Below are positions 45,680-57,797 of a stretch of DNA of 64,000 bases, piece by piece. Within the stretch, counting starts at the first letter, position 1, and the number at the start of each line of letters is the position of its first letter. The position numbers and the translations under genes were made by a program. The notes beneath the pieces were generated by a model. The model saw only the letters and a program-made list of their open reading frames with translations. It searched no databases and was not told the DNA's origin. Origin of the DNA: Gremmenia infestans (taxonomy: Eukaryota > Ascomycota > Leotiomycetes > Helotiales > Hamatocanthoscyphaceae); the NCBI GenBank assembly GCA_032629725.1, contig JAFEVB010000023.1:186001-250000 (forward strand), in the 5' to 3' direction.

Positions 45680-46366
45680 TCTTTTAGAAATGCATACGAG
45701 GCTAATCTCTTGAGGATTGGCTAGTGTCAACGAGTCGTGAGATATCGAATTAATAAGTCCCCAGCTATACGGAGATACTTTTGTAGGTATTTATTTCATT
45801 GTACCATCATGGATAGACAACAAGTGATATAAGTACCTAGGTAAAATGTCCAGGTGTCTTCACAGGTTACAATACGCCACTTGACGGAAAGGGAAATTGA
45901 TAGAGATGTTGTGGCTTGCAACGAAGTAAACGACTGGGCAGTTCGGGTTGCAACCGTTGCATCCACTCCTACTCCGTATAACTAATCACGATCGTACACC
46001 CTGTAGGTCGTTCCTTCCACCAATCATGTTACGCTCAGCTGTACCTGAATAAAAGCCGCTATTTTCAGGTTTTGTTACCAAATACGCGATCCACACGGCC
46101 CAGCCCAAATAGCCTGAATAGATCTTCCTATAGCCGTTTTGCTCCTAACCAATAAATTTGGTAGATTCAAGGGTTAGCATTCCAGATCTCGAGCTCGGCC
46201 GCGGCAGGGTTGGGAATATGAAGTAGCGTCTTTTAGAGGCTCGCTTATAGCTGGACGAACTACCTATGAAGTAACGTTCCCCCTGAGCTTGCATACATAT
46301 AAAAGAGATATGAGAGCAAGCTGTGGACGTCGGACACCTTGCTCCCAAACGCAAACTCATATACAT
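45680..46366. other. Intergenic, about 0.7 kb
   Basis: Presumed glycosyltransferase promoter and 3' flank of the regulator gene. No gene or repeat was seen. Confidence 0.45.
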
Positions 46367-48700
46367 CTACATGCCATCATAAACGTTCCTAAACATGTTA
46401 AAGTACTCTTTTTTATACGCAATACTGCCTTTCAATTCTGGAAACCCCCTGTCCCTAAACGTCAACACCACCTTCCGCATCTCACCCGCTAATCTGATTA
46501 GATCTGCATCGCCCCCTAGGAGGTCTCGGTTGCTCTTCTCAGTCAGGTCAAGCAAAAGCGGACTGCTGGAGCGGAAAAGCGCCATGTGTGTTGAGAGCAC
46601 GAGGCGCAAGTTGACGAATTGATAATCAGCCTGGCCATTAACTGTTCCGCGAAAACATGTCAGCTATCTGAAATTCCACAAGAGAGGGGATGGGTATGAT
46701 CATACCTTTCGAATTGTACTTCTGCGCAATATTCGAGAGATGACTTGAGCTGATACATAGGATCCGTAAAAGCTGCCACAAAACAAGCGCTACTGGATAT
46801 ATCGACTCTCTGTTCAAAGAGCCGGCCGTTCGGAAGATGAGATGTTGTAGTTTCCGGAAGAGCTCGTTGACAGCGAGTATCAGGCGCTCGTAGAGCAGTG
46901 TGTCGATTTTTGCTTGTATGGTACGGAAGCGAGAGGATAGTTCGGGTTCGGTGCATTTCACGCCTGCGCGTAATACGAATGCTATTGATGCTACCCGGAC
47001 CATTGCACCGACGAGTTTAGACTACCACAATGGTTAGTATCAGAGTTTCATGAACCGATAGGGCTTGAACGGACCTCAGGTAAGCCTTTCTTGACATATG
47101 CTGTTCCAAGGATTTGCGCCATCGTTGTGGCGTAGAATTTCGGACCAGCTGCGTGTATGAACTTGGATGTGTATTCTACCGCCCACTGCTCAACCTGTTG
47201 CCCAAGTGCATCCCCATCCGCAAGGATTATGACAGACTCAGCATTAAATTTCTTGTTTTTATTCTGGTTTTTGTCTTCGGTTTGCTTGATAGTTTTCTGC
47301 TCTTCTGGGCTGAACTTGCTCAGTCGTATCTTCTGGGCTTTGAGTTTGATAGAGTATGATAACCCTCCCACACCATCGATAACGACGGTTGTCCACTCGG
47401 GATTAAGATAGTCAGCGGATTTTGTGTCAATCGGGATCGTCACATTGAACGTGACAACTCTCCTAGTGGAAGAATGTCTAAAGTCTGTGATCAAATCAGC
47501 ATCTAGAAGTCGACTGGAAATTGTAATCTTACACTCATACACCACCCTCCCCACAAACGGACTTTCTCTCTGGCATTTGATCTCATGCAGACCGTTCCCA
47601 TTTTTCAGACAGGACGAACATGGCGTTCCCGTCGAGCACTACCAACCTGTTAGCTCCAATCTGGAACAACCAATCAATTCTAAACTAACGGTTCTCTTCC
47701 TAAATCTACACTGGTGACAAGCGCCGGCCTTTCGAACATCTCTTGCTGCTTTCCTGACAGGAGCATCCAGCTTCCGCCGATGTTTGATAGCAGCTAATGC
47801 CCCAGGAGCATTTTCATAGACCAAGACGAATTCGGCAAGTCCTTGCTGAGGGTCCTTTGGTCTACCCTTCTTGGCTGTTGGCTGAGGCGATTCACGTTTC
47901 CGTTTTGGTGGTGGAAATGATGTGTCCCGACTGTTTGAAGGAAGATTTGGAAGTTGCTCATTGTATGACCAATCGAGCTCTACTTTAGGAGGAAGTAAAC
48001 CAGATGCAGAAAGATTGGGTGATGATCCAGAAGCGGTGCTGTAAGAATAAGATTCTGGGTAGGATGATAGCCATGACGGGTCTAGAGGTAAGCTTGTGTC
48101 GAAAGCGTTGGGCTGTGTGTATTGCTCAACAGGTCCACAATTAGTAGTAGATGCAGATTCGAATGGTAGGTGTTGATCGATTGGAGGAACGAACTGGCTT
48201 TCTTGCGGTGTCCGAGAATGGTAATTTGGAGCGACTTCGTTAATTGGATGGACGCGAGACCGAGGGCGGGAAACCATTCTTGCCTTTAAACCGGAAACAT
48301 CTCCGGGCTCGTATATGTTAAAACTGTTGTTGTAACCCAAAGCTGACTGTTCAGCAGCACTATATAAGAAAGGCCTCTCCTGCCCCAATGATCCCTCACT
48401 GGAAGCCAAGAAAGGAGGAGTTGCGTTATGTGACCATTGATTTTGCGATGAACTCTCTGCACTCCGAGTCTGGTTCGTCCAGTTCTCTTGAATGAAGTTG
48501 TCCGGGCCATGATGGTAGTGATTGGTCAAGTAGGGAGCTTGTGTCGTAAAGTCCTCCGCCGCTTGGTCATTCCACTGGTCCCGTTCATGTACCGGTACTA
48601 CCGGCACGTGTTCCTGCTCGCCTCCCGGGATCCTAGGTGGCTTTGGCGGGCGAGGGTAAGCGTAGGACATATTGGCACTCTCGAATGCAAGCGCTGACAT
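46367..48700 (-). CDS. Putative regulator with a central zinc cluster
   Basis: Four exons (48700-47690, 47638-47075, 47021-46706, 46641-46367) give about 721 residues. The first 300 residues are disordered and Pro/Ser-rich, with a nuclear-type basic stretch (PPKRKRESPQPTAKKGRPK). A six-Cys cluster follows, split by a 51-bp intron: CHQCRFRKRT in exon 1 and CSTGTPCSSC plus a later Cys in exon 2. The spacing is C-x2-C-x6-C-x5-C-x2-C-x11-C, so the last gap is longer than in classic Zn2Cys6. The C-terminal half is helical, with a possible ligand or oligomer domain. A 48-bp GT-AG segment within exon 2 could be spliced without breaking the frame, giving about 705 residues. Target genes are unknown. 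Confidence 0.78.
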
Positions 48701-49292
48701 CTCTTACTCGTGATAGCATCACAGTAATGGGTGTGTTTTCGTTTGATGATGCTTACTTTGGTGAAAACGATGTTGCGATGAATGTGGAGGCGCCGCCAAG
48801 CGTTGTGCCTCAGCCGTCTTCACCAGGGTTCGAGAGTCGAGACTCGTTTCAGACAAGCGTCCAAATACGGACAAGGATATCTAATCAGATGTTCCTACTC
48901 GTACAGTATGTTTAGATGATTTTTATACATGTGGTATCACATACTTCGTAGCTGGACATTCACGATAGTTCCAGCGTGGGTCAAGTACACGGATCATGTT
49001 CCTCCATAGATATCTCCGAGCCTTGTCGTTGAACTATCATGACAGCGCAAGCATGATATTATATTCATGAATGTTGCACAAATTCTTCCGAAACTTTCTT
49101 TACTGATCATAATAGTTCAGTCAACGGGTGGTGCAAAGAATTTTATGCCCTTGGGGAGATTTGTTATCTCCTTTCCTAAGTTGACAACTTGAACATTGTC
49201 TGCTGAAGAGGTTCGCTTTCTCTTATTCAATACTTGAAGCGATAGTTTCTCCCATCTCACAGATTCATAAACTAAACCTCCAAGACTCCAGT
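48701..49292. other. Intergenic, about 0.6 kb
   Basis: No gene or repeat was seen. It contains the regulator promoter and the GH18 3' flank. Confidence 0.45.
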
Positions 49293-50398
49293 TTACAACT
49301 CCTGCTTCCCCATATATCCAGCCGGCAGTTCATCAAAAAGCGCCTCTCCAACCTTCTTCACCCAACTCCACGGCTCATAAACAACCCCATCACTCATCCC
49401 CGCATCATAATACTCCCACCCCGCCACGCCCCCAAACCCCTCATACATACCCCTCAACCCCCTAATCGTGTCCTGCAACTTTTCAATACGCACAAACCCA
49501 TTCGCCTGCCCATCGTTCGAGCAATCCAGCACCCCCATCACGATGCGCAGAGGATCCCACCCCGCGTCAACGATCGACTGGAAAAATGGCGGGCCGCGAG
49601 CATAGCCCCCGTAGAACATTCCGTTATACCAGGATATGAGTTTTTCTTCCGAGCCGGGGACTGTCGCAAAGGCATCGAGTTCGAAGTAGGAGAATCCGGA
49701 GAGGTTTTGGCCGAGTGCGTTGGTGAGTGCGGATGCAAGTGGTGACATGGTGATGATGAAGTTGGGGCCTATGTCGCGGCGTAAGGCGTTGATGAGGCGG
49801 AGGGGAACGCTGATTTCGACGGTTTCTTCGATGTCCACGTCGAGGCCGTCGAGGTTGTATTTTTGAAGGAGGCTGAGGAGGGGTTGGTAGTACGAGTAGA
49901 ACTATTGGTTCGAAAATATAAGTCCAGATCACAAATCTTCTATGCAGACAAACTTACTTGTCTCTCCGTCCCATTCAAATGCTTGAAAGTCCCTGCTGCT
50001 GATCCTCCCAACAAACCCATAACTTTGACTCCATTCATCTGCAATGTCTTCACCTCTTCCCATATCGTGTCCCAGGTAGGCGAATCGAATGGATCGTCGT
50101 TCAAGCGTATCTCTCCGGGCTCGTCGTGTAAGTGTATCGATGCCAAGATGATATGGGTAACCTTTGTGTCGTGTTGGAGCAGTGGAAGAAGAGATAGAGG
50201 TTCGCCCTGTGGAGTCTTGAAGGTTTGAACATACATCACGAGTCGCGAAGGCTCTACTGTGTAGCCCATGCTGCGTTCGATCACTTCATCTTGTAGTTCA
50301 AGCGTGGCATTCAGAGAGGCTGCGAGTGAGATGCGAAGCAAGCCCAGGAGAGAAAGCAGGAAGTAGAAGAACCACATTTTTGGAGACCTGAAGTTCAA
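49293..50398 (-). CDS. Secreted GH18 glycoside hydrolase
   Basis: Two exons (50398-49958 and 49901-49293) give 349 residues; the 56-bp intron has a GTAAGT donor and the phases match. A signal peptide is clear (MWFFYFLLSLLGLLRISLAA). The GH18 active-site motif DGLDVDIEE occurs at residues 165-173, with Glu 172 as the catalytic acid. Other barrel strands include VMGLLGGSAAGTF, FIITMSPLAS and GVAGWEYYDAG. Tyr/Trp-rich segments and length resemble the endo-beta-N-acetylglucosaminidase-like branch more than classic chitinases. It would act on chitin or N-glycans outside the cell or in the wall. Confidence 0.85.
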
Positions 50399-51889
50399 TC
50401 TTTCTGCATTTCGAACGAGTCTCTTAATTCTAAGATTCTCTAAATATAATCATAACTGACAATTATCGCGAAAAGATTGGAAGAAGATATATTTGTGGCG
50501 ACCTAGTGGTGTGGGCCACCCAGTCGTTCGACATTTTAGGCTCCCCCCCCCAGAGCATCACTCTTCGAAAGGCTAAGTCAACCAATTTGGCTGAATTAAG
50601 CACATGGAGTTCTTGAAATAGCCTTTTCTAAAGTTTGTGGAGAGACGCTTTTTCCGTCTTGGCTTGCATAGACTGACCGGCAAAATTGTCTCGGCTATCG
50701 AAAGACTGTTCTTTTGCGAAGAGGGAAAAATAGAGGAATTTAAATTTGAATGGAAAGAAACAGAGGCTAATAACATTCAAGTAGCACTACGTGCGAAATC
50801 ATTCATTGCAAGTGTACGAAGTATGGGTAGACAGACATCATGTTGCTACCTGCGGCACTAGCAAGGCATTTTTGACGCAGAAAAAGGCAAATGCTGAGTA
50901 CGTCAATGAGACAGAGAAGCGCACAGGAGGAAGAAGAGTATTTTTAAAAGCTTTCCACTCGGTGTAGATGTTTGTATGTAGTCACTGGACTACTTCGTTT
51001 TCATGTTTCAGGAGCTCTCCTCCAGGATCTCAACCATGGTATTTGTACAGTCCCAGCTTCTCCCTAGAGCTTTGCTTCGCCCAATAGGGTTTCATCTAGA
51101 ACATGGTGCATTACTTGGCATGCATAGTAAATCTCGTAAGAGCTTCTTTTGAAGCTTTGGACGCGTTGATGTGCTGTGGAGGTGGAATATTCCATTTCAA
51201 ATGAGGCCAAGGGCGACATGCTCCCATCCATGCAATCTGGCCGATGCAAAGGATCAGTGACTTTCGAGCTTGTAATATAGAATTTACATGTCGAATAAAC
51301 AAAGACCTCGAAAGAGATTTTTTCCATGTCTTCTGGGGTAGATACCTAGGTACGTAAGTAATATTTGCGTTTCCGCACGTGCTTTAGAAGCTGTGCTGTT
51401 TCTTTTTCGGCCGCCAAGTTTTCAGCCGAGACCTTCCCTTCTTTCACTCCCGTGGTTCGTTCGTTCTTCTCTTCACCACTTGAATGATGCTCATCAGGTC
51501 AACCCAGACAATATTACACACACCCTGCAGCTGAAGGACAAAAGACGAAAGCATGTTTGGGTTTGTGCCGCCTCCTGCAGATGGCCTGCATGTAAATGTC
51601 CAATGACAGCTGCTGTCGGCACTAGGAAGAGAGAGCAGGTAGGTTGGAGAAGGTGGTGACTATGACTATGATTTCAACTGTACTTGGGAGTATGCAAATG
51701 GTCTTTCCTATGATTTTTATTTCCTCTGCTCTATCTATTATTCACACAAATTGTCTGTCGGCTATTCACCGACAAATCGCAACCCGCCGTTACGGATCGA
51801 AACCATGGCAGGATACAAAGATCTCAGCCTCAGCTCCCCGAGCTTTGGGAATTTCCCCCATACGCATCTTCTGAAATAATACCGCCATC
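50399..51889. other. Intergenic, about 1.5 kb
   Basis: Divergent spacing between the GH18 and protease genes. Short ORFs (50637-50861, 51064-51327, 51393-51659) have no family likeness and are not called. Confidence 0.45.
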
Positions 51890-53580
51890 ATGAAATACCT
51901 ACGATCTTCGGCGGCCCTTGCAGGCGCGATTCTCGTATCATATGTTGCCGCGACGGTTACCATGAACATGACCAGAGGCTCAAACCTCCACAGGCGCAAC
52001 CTCGCAGCACGCGATTCTATCACAGCTGTCTTGAACAACAACATTACGGGAGGGAGTTATTATGTGGAAGTCAATGTGGGAAGCCCAGGGCAGAAGCAGA
52101 CGATGGCTTTGGATACGGGTTCGAGCGATGTCTGGCTGTTGTCTTCAACGGCAGATCTTTGTACAAGTGCATTTTTGCAAGCTTTCCTAGAGGATGGATG
52201 CGCGAGTACATGTAAGTGTTTGCATCGATGATCCATGAGTTGAGCGCTACTGATACTCCTTCCACAGTTGACCACAACACTAGTTCGACCTACAAACTCG
52301 ACAAGCAAGGGCGTTTTAGTATTCGATATGTAGACCAATCCGGGGCAAGCGGAGACTACATTTCAGACGTCTTTCAAATTGGTGGAAAAACATTAAAGAC
52401 ATTAGAAATGGGCCTCGCGTATAAATCGACGGTCGGAACTGGACTTATAGGCATTGGATATTCCTTGAACGAAGCTTCGGATGCGCGTAACAGCCCTTTA
52501 CCCTTCGTCTATCCCAGCATAATCGATACAATGTTAAGCCAGGGCTTGATCGATCGCAGAGCCTACAGCTTATACCTCAACGACCTAGATGCCTCAACCG
52601 GGTCCGTCATCTTTGGTGGGCTAGACGCAGACAAATACCAGGGCAGTCTCCTCCATATGCCGGTTGTGCCAACGCGTCTTTCAAACGGATCCTCACTATA
52701 CCTCGACTTAGGTGTAGCACTTACATCCTTCGGGATCACAGGCCAGCATGGCAACACCGTAAACCTGACTTCAACTGGCTTCAAAGAAGTAGCGATCCTC
52801 GACTCTGGCACAACAATCACCCTACTCCCCACTAGCATCGTTGCGAACATGTACAAGAACATTGGCGCCGTTGATGATACCAACAGGACCGGTGTTGTGT
52901 TTATTGATTGTGCTATCCTGAAGCAATGTCCCGACTTGACCTTTAACTACGGCTTTGGCAATGACTCGGGACGCAGTATTGTGGTTCCGATCAATGAAGT
53001 AGTGTTCGACCTCAAAGACTATTTGTCCGACCCAGACACAAAACTTCCCCCTCTCCCTTTCAAGGACCCCTGCGCTTTCGGCATCTATGATGGTGGTTCT
53101 ACGGGTCCTTACCTTCTGGGCGACACGTTTCTACGAAGCGCCTACGTGGTGTACGATTTAGATGACAATGTTATTGCGATCGCGCAGACGAACTTTAATA
53201 GTTCCAGCAGCAACTTGGTGGAGTTCCGGGCGAACGAGACTGGGATTCCGAGGGTCAGTGGGGTGGCGAGTAGTGTGAGGTTGCCGGGAACTGGCGGCGG
53301 GAAGGCTACTACCCGTGCGGAAGGGGCCGAGACGGCTAGTGCAACGGGGTTAGTCACTACTGATTCGGACCGTGTATTGACAGGGTCGACCATTGTGGCG
53401 ACGAAGGCTACTGCGAAGGCTGTGACGACTGTGACTGCGACCAGGGCGGGGATCTCGACCGCGAGTCAGAGTAAAGAAGCTACTGCGGGTAGTGTGTCTA
53501 CTTTTGATGCGAAGAGAGACCTAGTACTGGGAATTACGGGAGTATTTGTAGTGCTGGGCGGTGGGTGGTTTGTTTCATGA
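51890..53580 (+). CDS. GPI-anchored aspartic protease (yapsin-like)
   Basis: Two exons (51890-52211 and 52268-53580) encode 544 residues. The signal peptide (SSAALAGAILVSYVAATV) is followed by a short propeptide and the first active site ALDTGSSDVW (Asp 75). The second is ILDSGTTITLLPT (Asp 286), and the flap region lies near YVDQSGASGDY. The hydrophobic pocket segment DTFLRSAYVVYDLDDN closes the protease fold. A Ser/Thr-rich stalk and a hydrophobic C-terminal tail (LVLGITGVFVVLGGGWFVS) indicate a GPI anchor. Such proteases process wall or secreted proteins at the cell surface. All catalytic residues are intact. Confidence 0.9.
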
Positions 53581-54438
53581 ATGAGAAATACAGGAGTTAC
53601 GGAGTACATCAAGTAGTAGATACTTGTGATATACCCTAGAATTGCATATGATGATAATGAGCCCTTACAAAGGCCCCAACATTTGCAATGTCCATATATG
53701 CCACGAGTGAACCATTCCCATACCTATAACGGATGTATTTCTCCTACCCCTGCCTTCTCCCCCCCTCGAGGTGGCGACTGCTTACCTATCCAAGAGCCCT
53801 GCATATTCTGTTGCACATCGCATTTTGTGGCCATTTTCAATACCAATAAACGAACCAATCAATGATCACACAGTACATCTCCCCACATCTTAATCTATAG
53901 ATAATAGGTAAGTAAGTAAGGAATTTCCCAAATCAACTTATTACTAATAACGCCTTGAAAGAAAAACGGGGAAACGAGATGACTAATGGTGAGATAGGTA
54001 GGTAGGAAATAACAATAAAAATAACAACTTTCATATACATTATTGTATTGTATTTGATATATATATATATCCATCGTTCTATATGCCGTACATAATAATA
54101 CCAATCAATTTCTTTCGTTAAAATTCATCATCCGATCAATCCGAACTCATTGCTTTTAATTCTCCTGCAATGCAATGCTTTTCATATCCGCCCATTCATC
54201 CATCCATCCGTAAAGCTTTTCATAAAATCAATCCAATTCATCCATCATTCAGTCAATCGTAACATTCTTTCCCTTCTGTACTCCAAATGCAAAAGCAAAG
54301 CAAAGCGCAATCATCAATCGAAACATCTCTCTGGAATCAAATTCGAACCCTGTTCCCTTGCGCAAAATAAAAAATTAAAAAACAAGACCAAAAATGAAAC
54401 TCTAGAAGGCGAATGCTAGGAGTAATGAGCTTGGATCA
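53581..54438. other. Intergenic, convergent 3' ends
   Basis: About 0.9 kb, AT-rich, with short TATATA and AATA runs near 54050-54070. No gene was seen. Confidence 0.45.
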
Positions 54439-55524
54439 TCAAACAGGCGATACGCCCTTCTTCTTGAAAACGTCCTTCAAGGCGTGACTCGCGCTCTTGG
54501 CTTTCTTCTTCAGACTACTCCTCCCTTGCTGTTCTCCTATCCCCATCCCCACGTCCTTCTCTTTCTCTTTCTCTGTAGTACTACCGCTACCCGCATGTAT
54601 ATGCAGCAGTGCTTTTATCCACGCGGGCCGTAAATCATCGTCGTCATCATCATCGTCGAAGGAGGATATTTCTGTTTGCGGATAGACTGGGGGCAGGGGT
54701 GTGAATGTGGTGGATGTGGTGCGGAGGGCGAGGCGTGAGGAGTTGTTGGAGTTGGAGGGCGTGGTGTTTGCTCGGGCGCGCGTCCGCGTGCGGCGCGGTG
54801 TCGGGTTGCTGGTCGGACTGGGAGTGGTGGTGTCGATGTTCATCGGGAGCAGGGAGTCGCTACGTGCGGGCAGGGAGTGGTGCTGTGGATGCGTGTATTG
54901 GGGTTTGGGCTCGGGTGTGGGGAAGAGGGTGTACTCGGGCTGGGGTCTCGGCGGCGTACGCTTCGCGTCGCGTCGGCGGAGGGGTGAGGGGAGATTTTGA
55001 TGCCGAATGTGGTGGGGCTGTGTATCATCAAGCGGAACTGGGGAGACCGATGGGTCGACTTGGTAAAGCGGACTCCTTGATGACGATGAAGCTTTCTTCA
55101 TGGTTCTGTCGAAGTAGGTGTCGAAAATCCTGTCGCACGACGCGTTGTAAGTTTGGAGATCTTCGAAGGAAGAGTCGGAATCGGATGAGAAGACATCGTC
55201 GTTATCAGATGCCATCTCTGGGAGGTCGGATATTGAGAGCTGTTGCTGGAGCTCTTTGGATGTAGATTGACATGCTCTTAGAACGAGTCTTGAGTGCTTC
55301 TTTGGAAGCAATGGTTGTCTTAGTGGTGAGCTGTCCATTCTGTGATTGTGGCTGCTGAGATATGTTGTCGAGACAATTGTGGTCAGAGAAGGAGATAGTA
55401 ACCAGCCATCCGAACCATCAAGACATGGAGGCGCCTCTATCTTATCATCTTGAGTATCGATAGATGATACATTGGCGAGGAATTCTGGTTTGCTCATTGC
55501 AAGTGGGGAATGGGGGAAAAGCAA
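54439..55524 (-). CDS. Disordered hypothetical protein
   Basis: Single-exon frame of 361 residues (an internal Met at 55497 is an alternative start). I do not recognise the family. It is mostly low-complexity: Ser/Asp-rich around FSSDSDSSFEDLQTYN, then a segment that looks folded (CDRIFDTYFDRTMKKA), Pro/Thr/Arg-rich stretches, an eight-Asp run, and the segment LRPAWIKALLHIHAGSG. The C-terminus is basic (SLKKKAKSASHALKDVFKKKG). No membrane or signal segment. A nuclear or regulatory role is conceivable but not shown. The intact long frame in low-complexity sequence supports a real gene. Confidence 0.6.
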   Translation of the reverse strand: MLFPHSPLAMSKPEFLANVSSIDTQDDKIEAPPCLDGSDGWLLSPSLTTIVSTTYLSSHNHRMDSSPLRQPLLPKKHSRLVLRACQSTSKELQQQLSISDLPEMASDNDDVFSSDSDSSFEDLQTYNASCDRIFDTYFDRTMKKASSSSRSPLYQVDPSVSPVPLDDTQPHHIRHQNLPSPLRRRDAKRTPPRPQPEYTLFPTPEPKPQYTHPQHHSLPARSDSLLPMNIDTTTPSPTSNPTPRRTRTRARANTTPSNSNNSSRLALRTTSTTFTPLPPVYPQTEISSFDDDDDDDDLRPAWIKALLHIHAGSGSTTEKEKEKDVGMGIGEQQGRSSLKKKAKSASHALKDVFKKKGVSPV

Positions 55525-56220
55525 GGTAAGCTTAACAACAGTTCCTGGGGAAAGACAGTGCTAGATAAACAAGAATCGATACACGATATCAGATAATGGG
55601 AGCCATTGGTTGCAGGCAGTGGCAAAACGATAAGTGGTGTGTTTATATTCCAGAACGCTCAGCAGCAATGGAAATGCGTTCATGTGCATTCCTTTGAGGC
55701 AGTAAGATTGTGGCAGAACAATTGAGTTTTCAGATCGAGCCCACAATATAAGGAATAGAACGCCTAAGATGTCGATGACAAGCCACTAAGGCCCCCTTGC
55801 ACATCTACAATCCAATAAAAACAGTATTTAGGAGTGTTTCTTGCCAGACTTGGACAAGGGACATGTGTATAACAAAAGAGGCTGTATCTGTTCCAGACTG
55901 GTCAGATTCAATCGGCCCAGAAAGCAGTCTAAACGTCCGGTGGTGGGAAGGTAAACACTATAAATTCCATAGCATACGAACCTCCATTTCTAATAAAAGG
56001 AAAACTTGCTTTGGCTGTGCGACTTGACGGGTCCTTGTAGCGTATAGGACCTGCATGTAAAAGCACAGCTACTTCAATGCTTGCACAATACTTTATGCGA
56101 TGCATATGTCGCTGTACGTAGGTACTTTCTCAATATTCTCTTTGTGAGGGAGAGCTTGTCTTGTTTATGAAAAAGTAAGGGATAAAGGGTACAGTACGCG
56201 AGAATTGTTCGAGATTCAAG

Positions 56221-56236
56221 GGGCTACATGTAGCCC
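56221..56236. repeat. 16-bp perfect palindrome
   Basis: GGGCTACATGTAGCCC is its own reverse complement. Two more CATGTA/CATGTAG copies follow within about 30 bp. Confidence 0.85.
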
Positions 56237-57765
56237 TCATGTACCTCCGTAGCTCTCATGTAGCTTTCAGCGTGGCCGATTGCACGACCTACCCTACACG
56301 TGCCTTGCAGATATTTATTGATAGAGCTTCCTTGACACCTCACTTTTGCTGGTGGATATAACCCGCGAAAAATACCTTACTAAGCGTCGCTCATGCACTG
56401 GTGCAGATTTTTATCCAGCCCATCCTAGCCATGATTTTTCTTCTCTCTCTCTGTTTTTCCCCTTCCCTTTCCTTTAATCTTGACAGGTCATCGCCGTTAT
56501 TGGCTGCCGCACATTGAAAAATGGAGGCGGGCCGTTGAGCTGTGGGCATGTCTCAAACAGCTTCCGAATTGCCACCTCGGCATCACTTCGTCTCCAAAGA
56601 TGCCATGAAAGATCTAGAGGTTTAGGCACCACCGTATCGGTCGTGGCAACACTGTTTTACCTTCCGCGAGTCTGGCTTTCTTCGCTTCACTCTTGCTCAT
56701 TACCAGGAACAAGCTCTTATGGTAGGAAGTTTTAGTTCTCTGTCGTCTCATAGTTAGAGACAATCATCACATGCATATGCATATGCACATGAGGGAAGTT
56801 CCCACGTTGATCAACAATGGATATGATATATGGCCAACCCAAGCTGCTCGCCTCCTCTCGTTCCATCTCAATATCCTCAGTTTCGGCCCGAGAAAGCATC
56901 CTCGCTCAGGATTGTTACCGAACTTGCATGACGAAGGCCGCAGAAGGTCTCGATTGGCAATTCTTGCAGAAACCGGATCGAGGTTCCGGGCGAGACACCT
57001 TTTTCTGTCTACACATTCTTCGAGAACCAGATGCTAGCCGCAGGTTCCAGATGAGAGAATACCACATCGAGCGGGAGAGAAATTGAGTTCGGGGCCGGGC
57101 AGTCTCCCCGCCCAGCACAGGAGAATGCTTCACGAAAGATGGGCTTGGACTTATACCTGCTATCGTGTAGACTATGAGCCAAGACGAAGCTGCGTGCCGT
57201 AAACTCACACGATAGAAGTTGGATTCATCTCTTGCTTGGTGAACAGACGGATAAGTCTGGGAGAAACGAGGTTTTGAGCATTCGCTCTCTCTTGAGTCAT
57301 CCGAATATGAATTAGGTGAGTGCTACCGAGACGATGAAGATCATGCTGTTCACGAGAAAAGTAATACGGATATGTGTAAATCACCGGCTATAATTCGGAA
57401 TATTGCGTTGCGGCGATGTAGCAATCGGGGTCTGAAGGAGATCTTGAATACTTCTAGAGGGCCTAGCCACTTCAAGTCAAACCTACCTCACAGCTTCTAA
57501 GACACGAAGTACTTCAAGTAGTTTCGTATGACTCGCGGACTATGCGCGCCATGACTGAGTCGAATCGAACTCATGCACGACTTCTTCTACCCTTGATGAC
57601 AAACAAGTTTCATCCCGTGTGTCATCTCTTCATCCTCCTTGCTTGCGATATGCTCAAATGAGCGATGCTCTTCTACTTTACCAACGCTTCTTGATATCGC
57701 TCGCTCTTCCCTTCCCTTTTCTTTCCAACGTTGGGCCGGGCTATATGATCTGATTCTCATCGCCG

Positions 57766-57797
57766 TACGTACGTACGTACGTACCGTACCGTACCTT
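57766..57797. repeat. GTAC-type microsatellite
   Basis: Tandem GTAC copies turn into CGTAC/CCGTA units near 57780-57797. Confidence 0.8.

Noticed and set aside
57555..57580. Minus-strand GTTCGATTC as a tRNA T-arm
   Set aside because: No 5-bp T-stem and no other cloverleaf arms could be formed.
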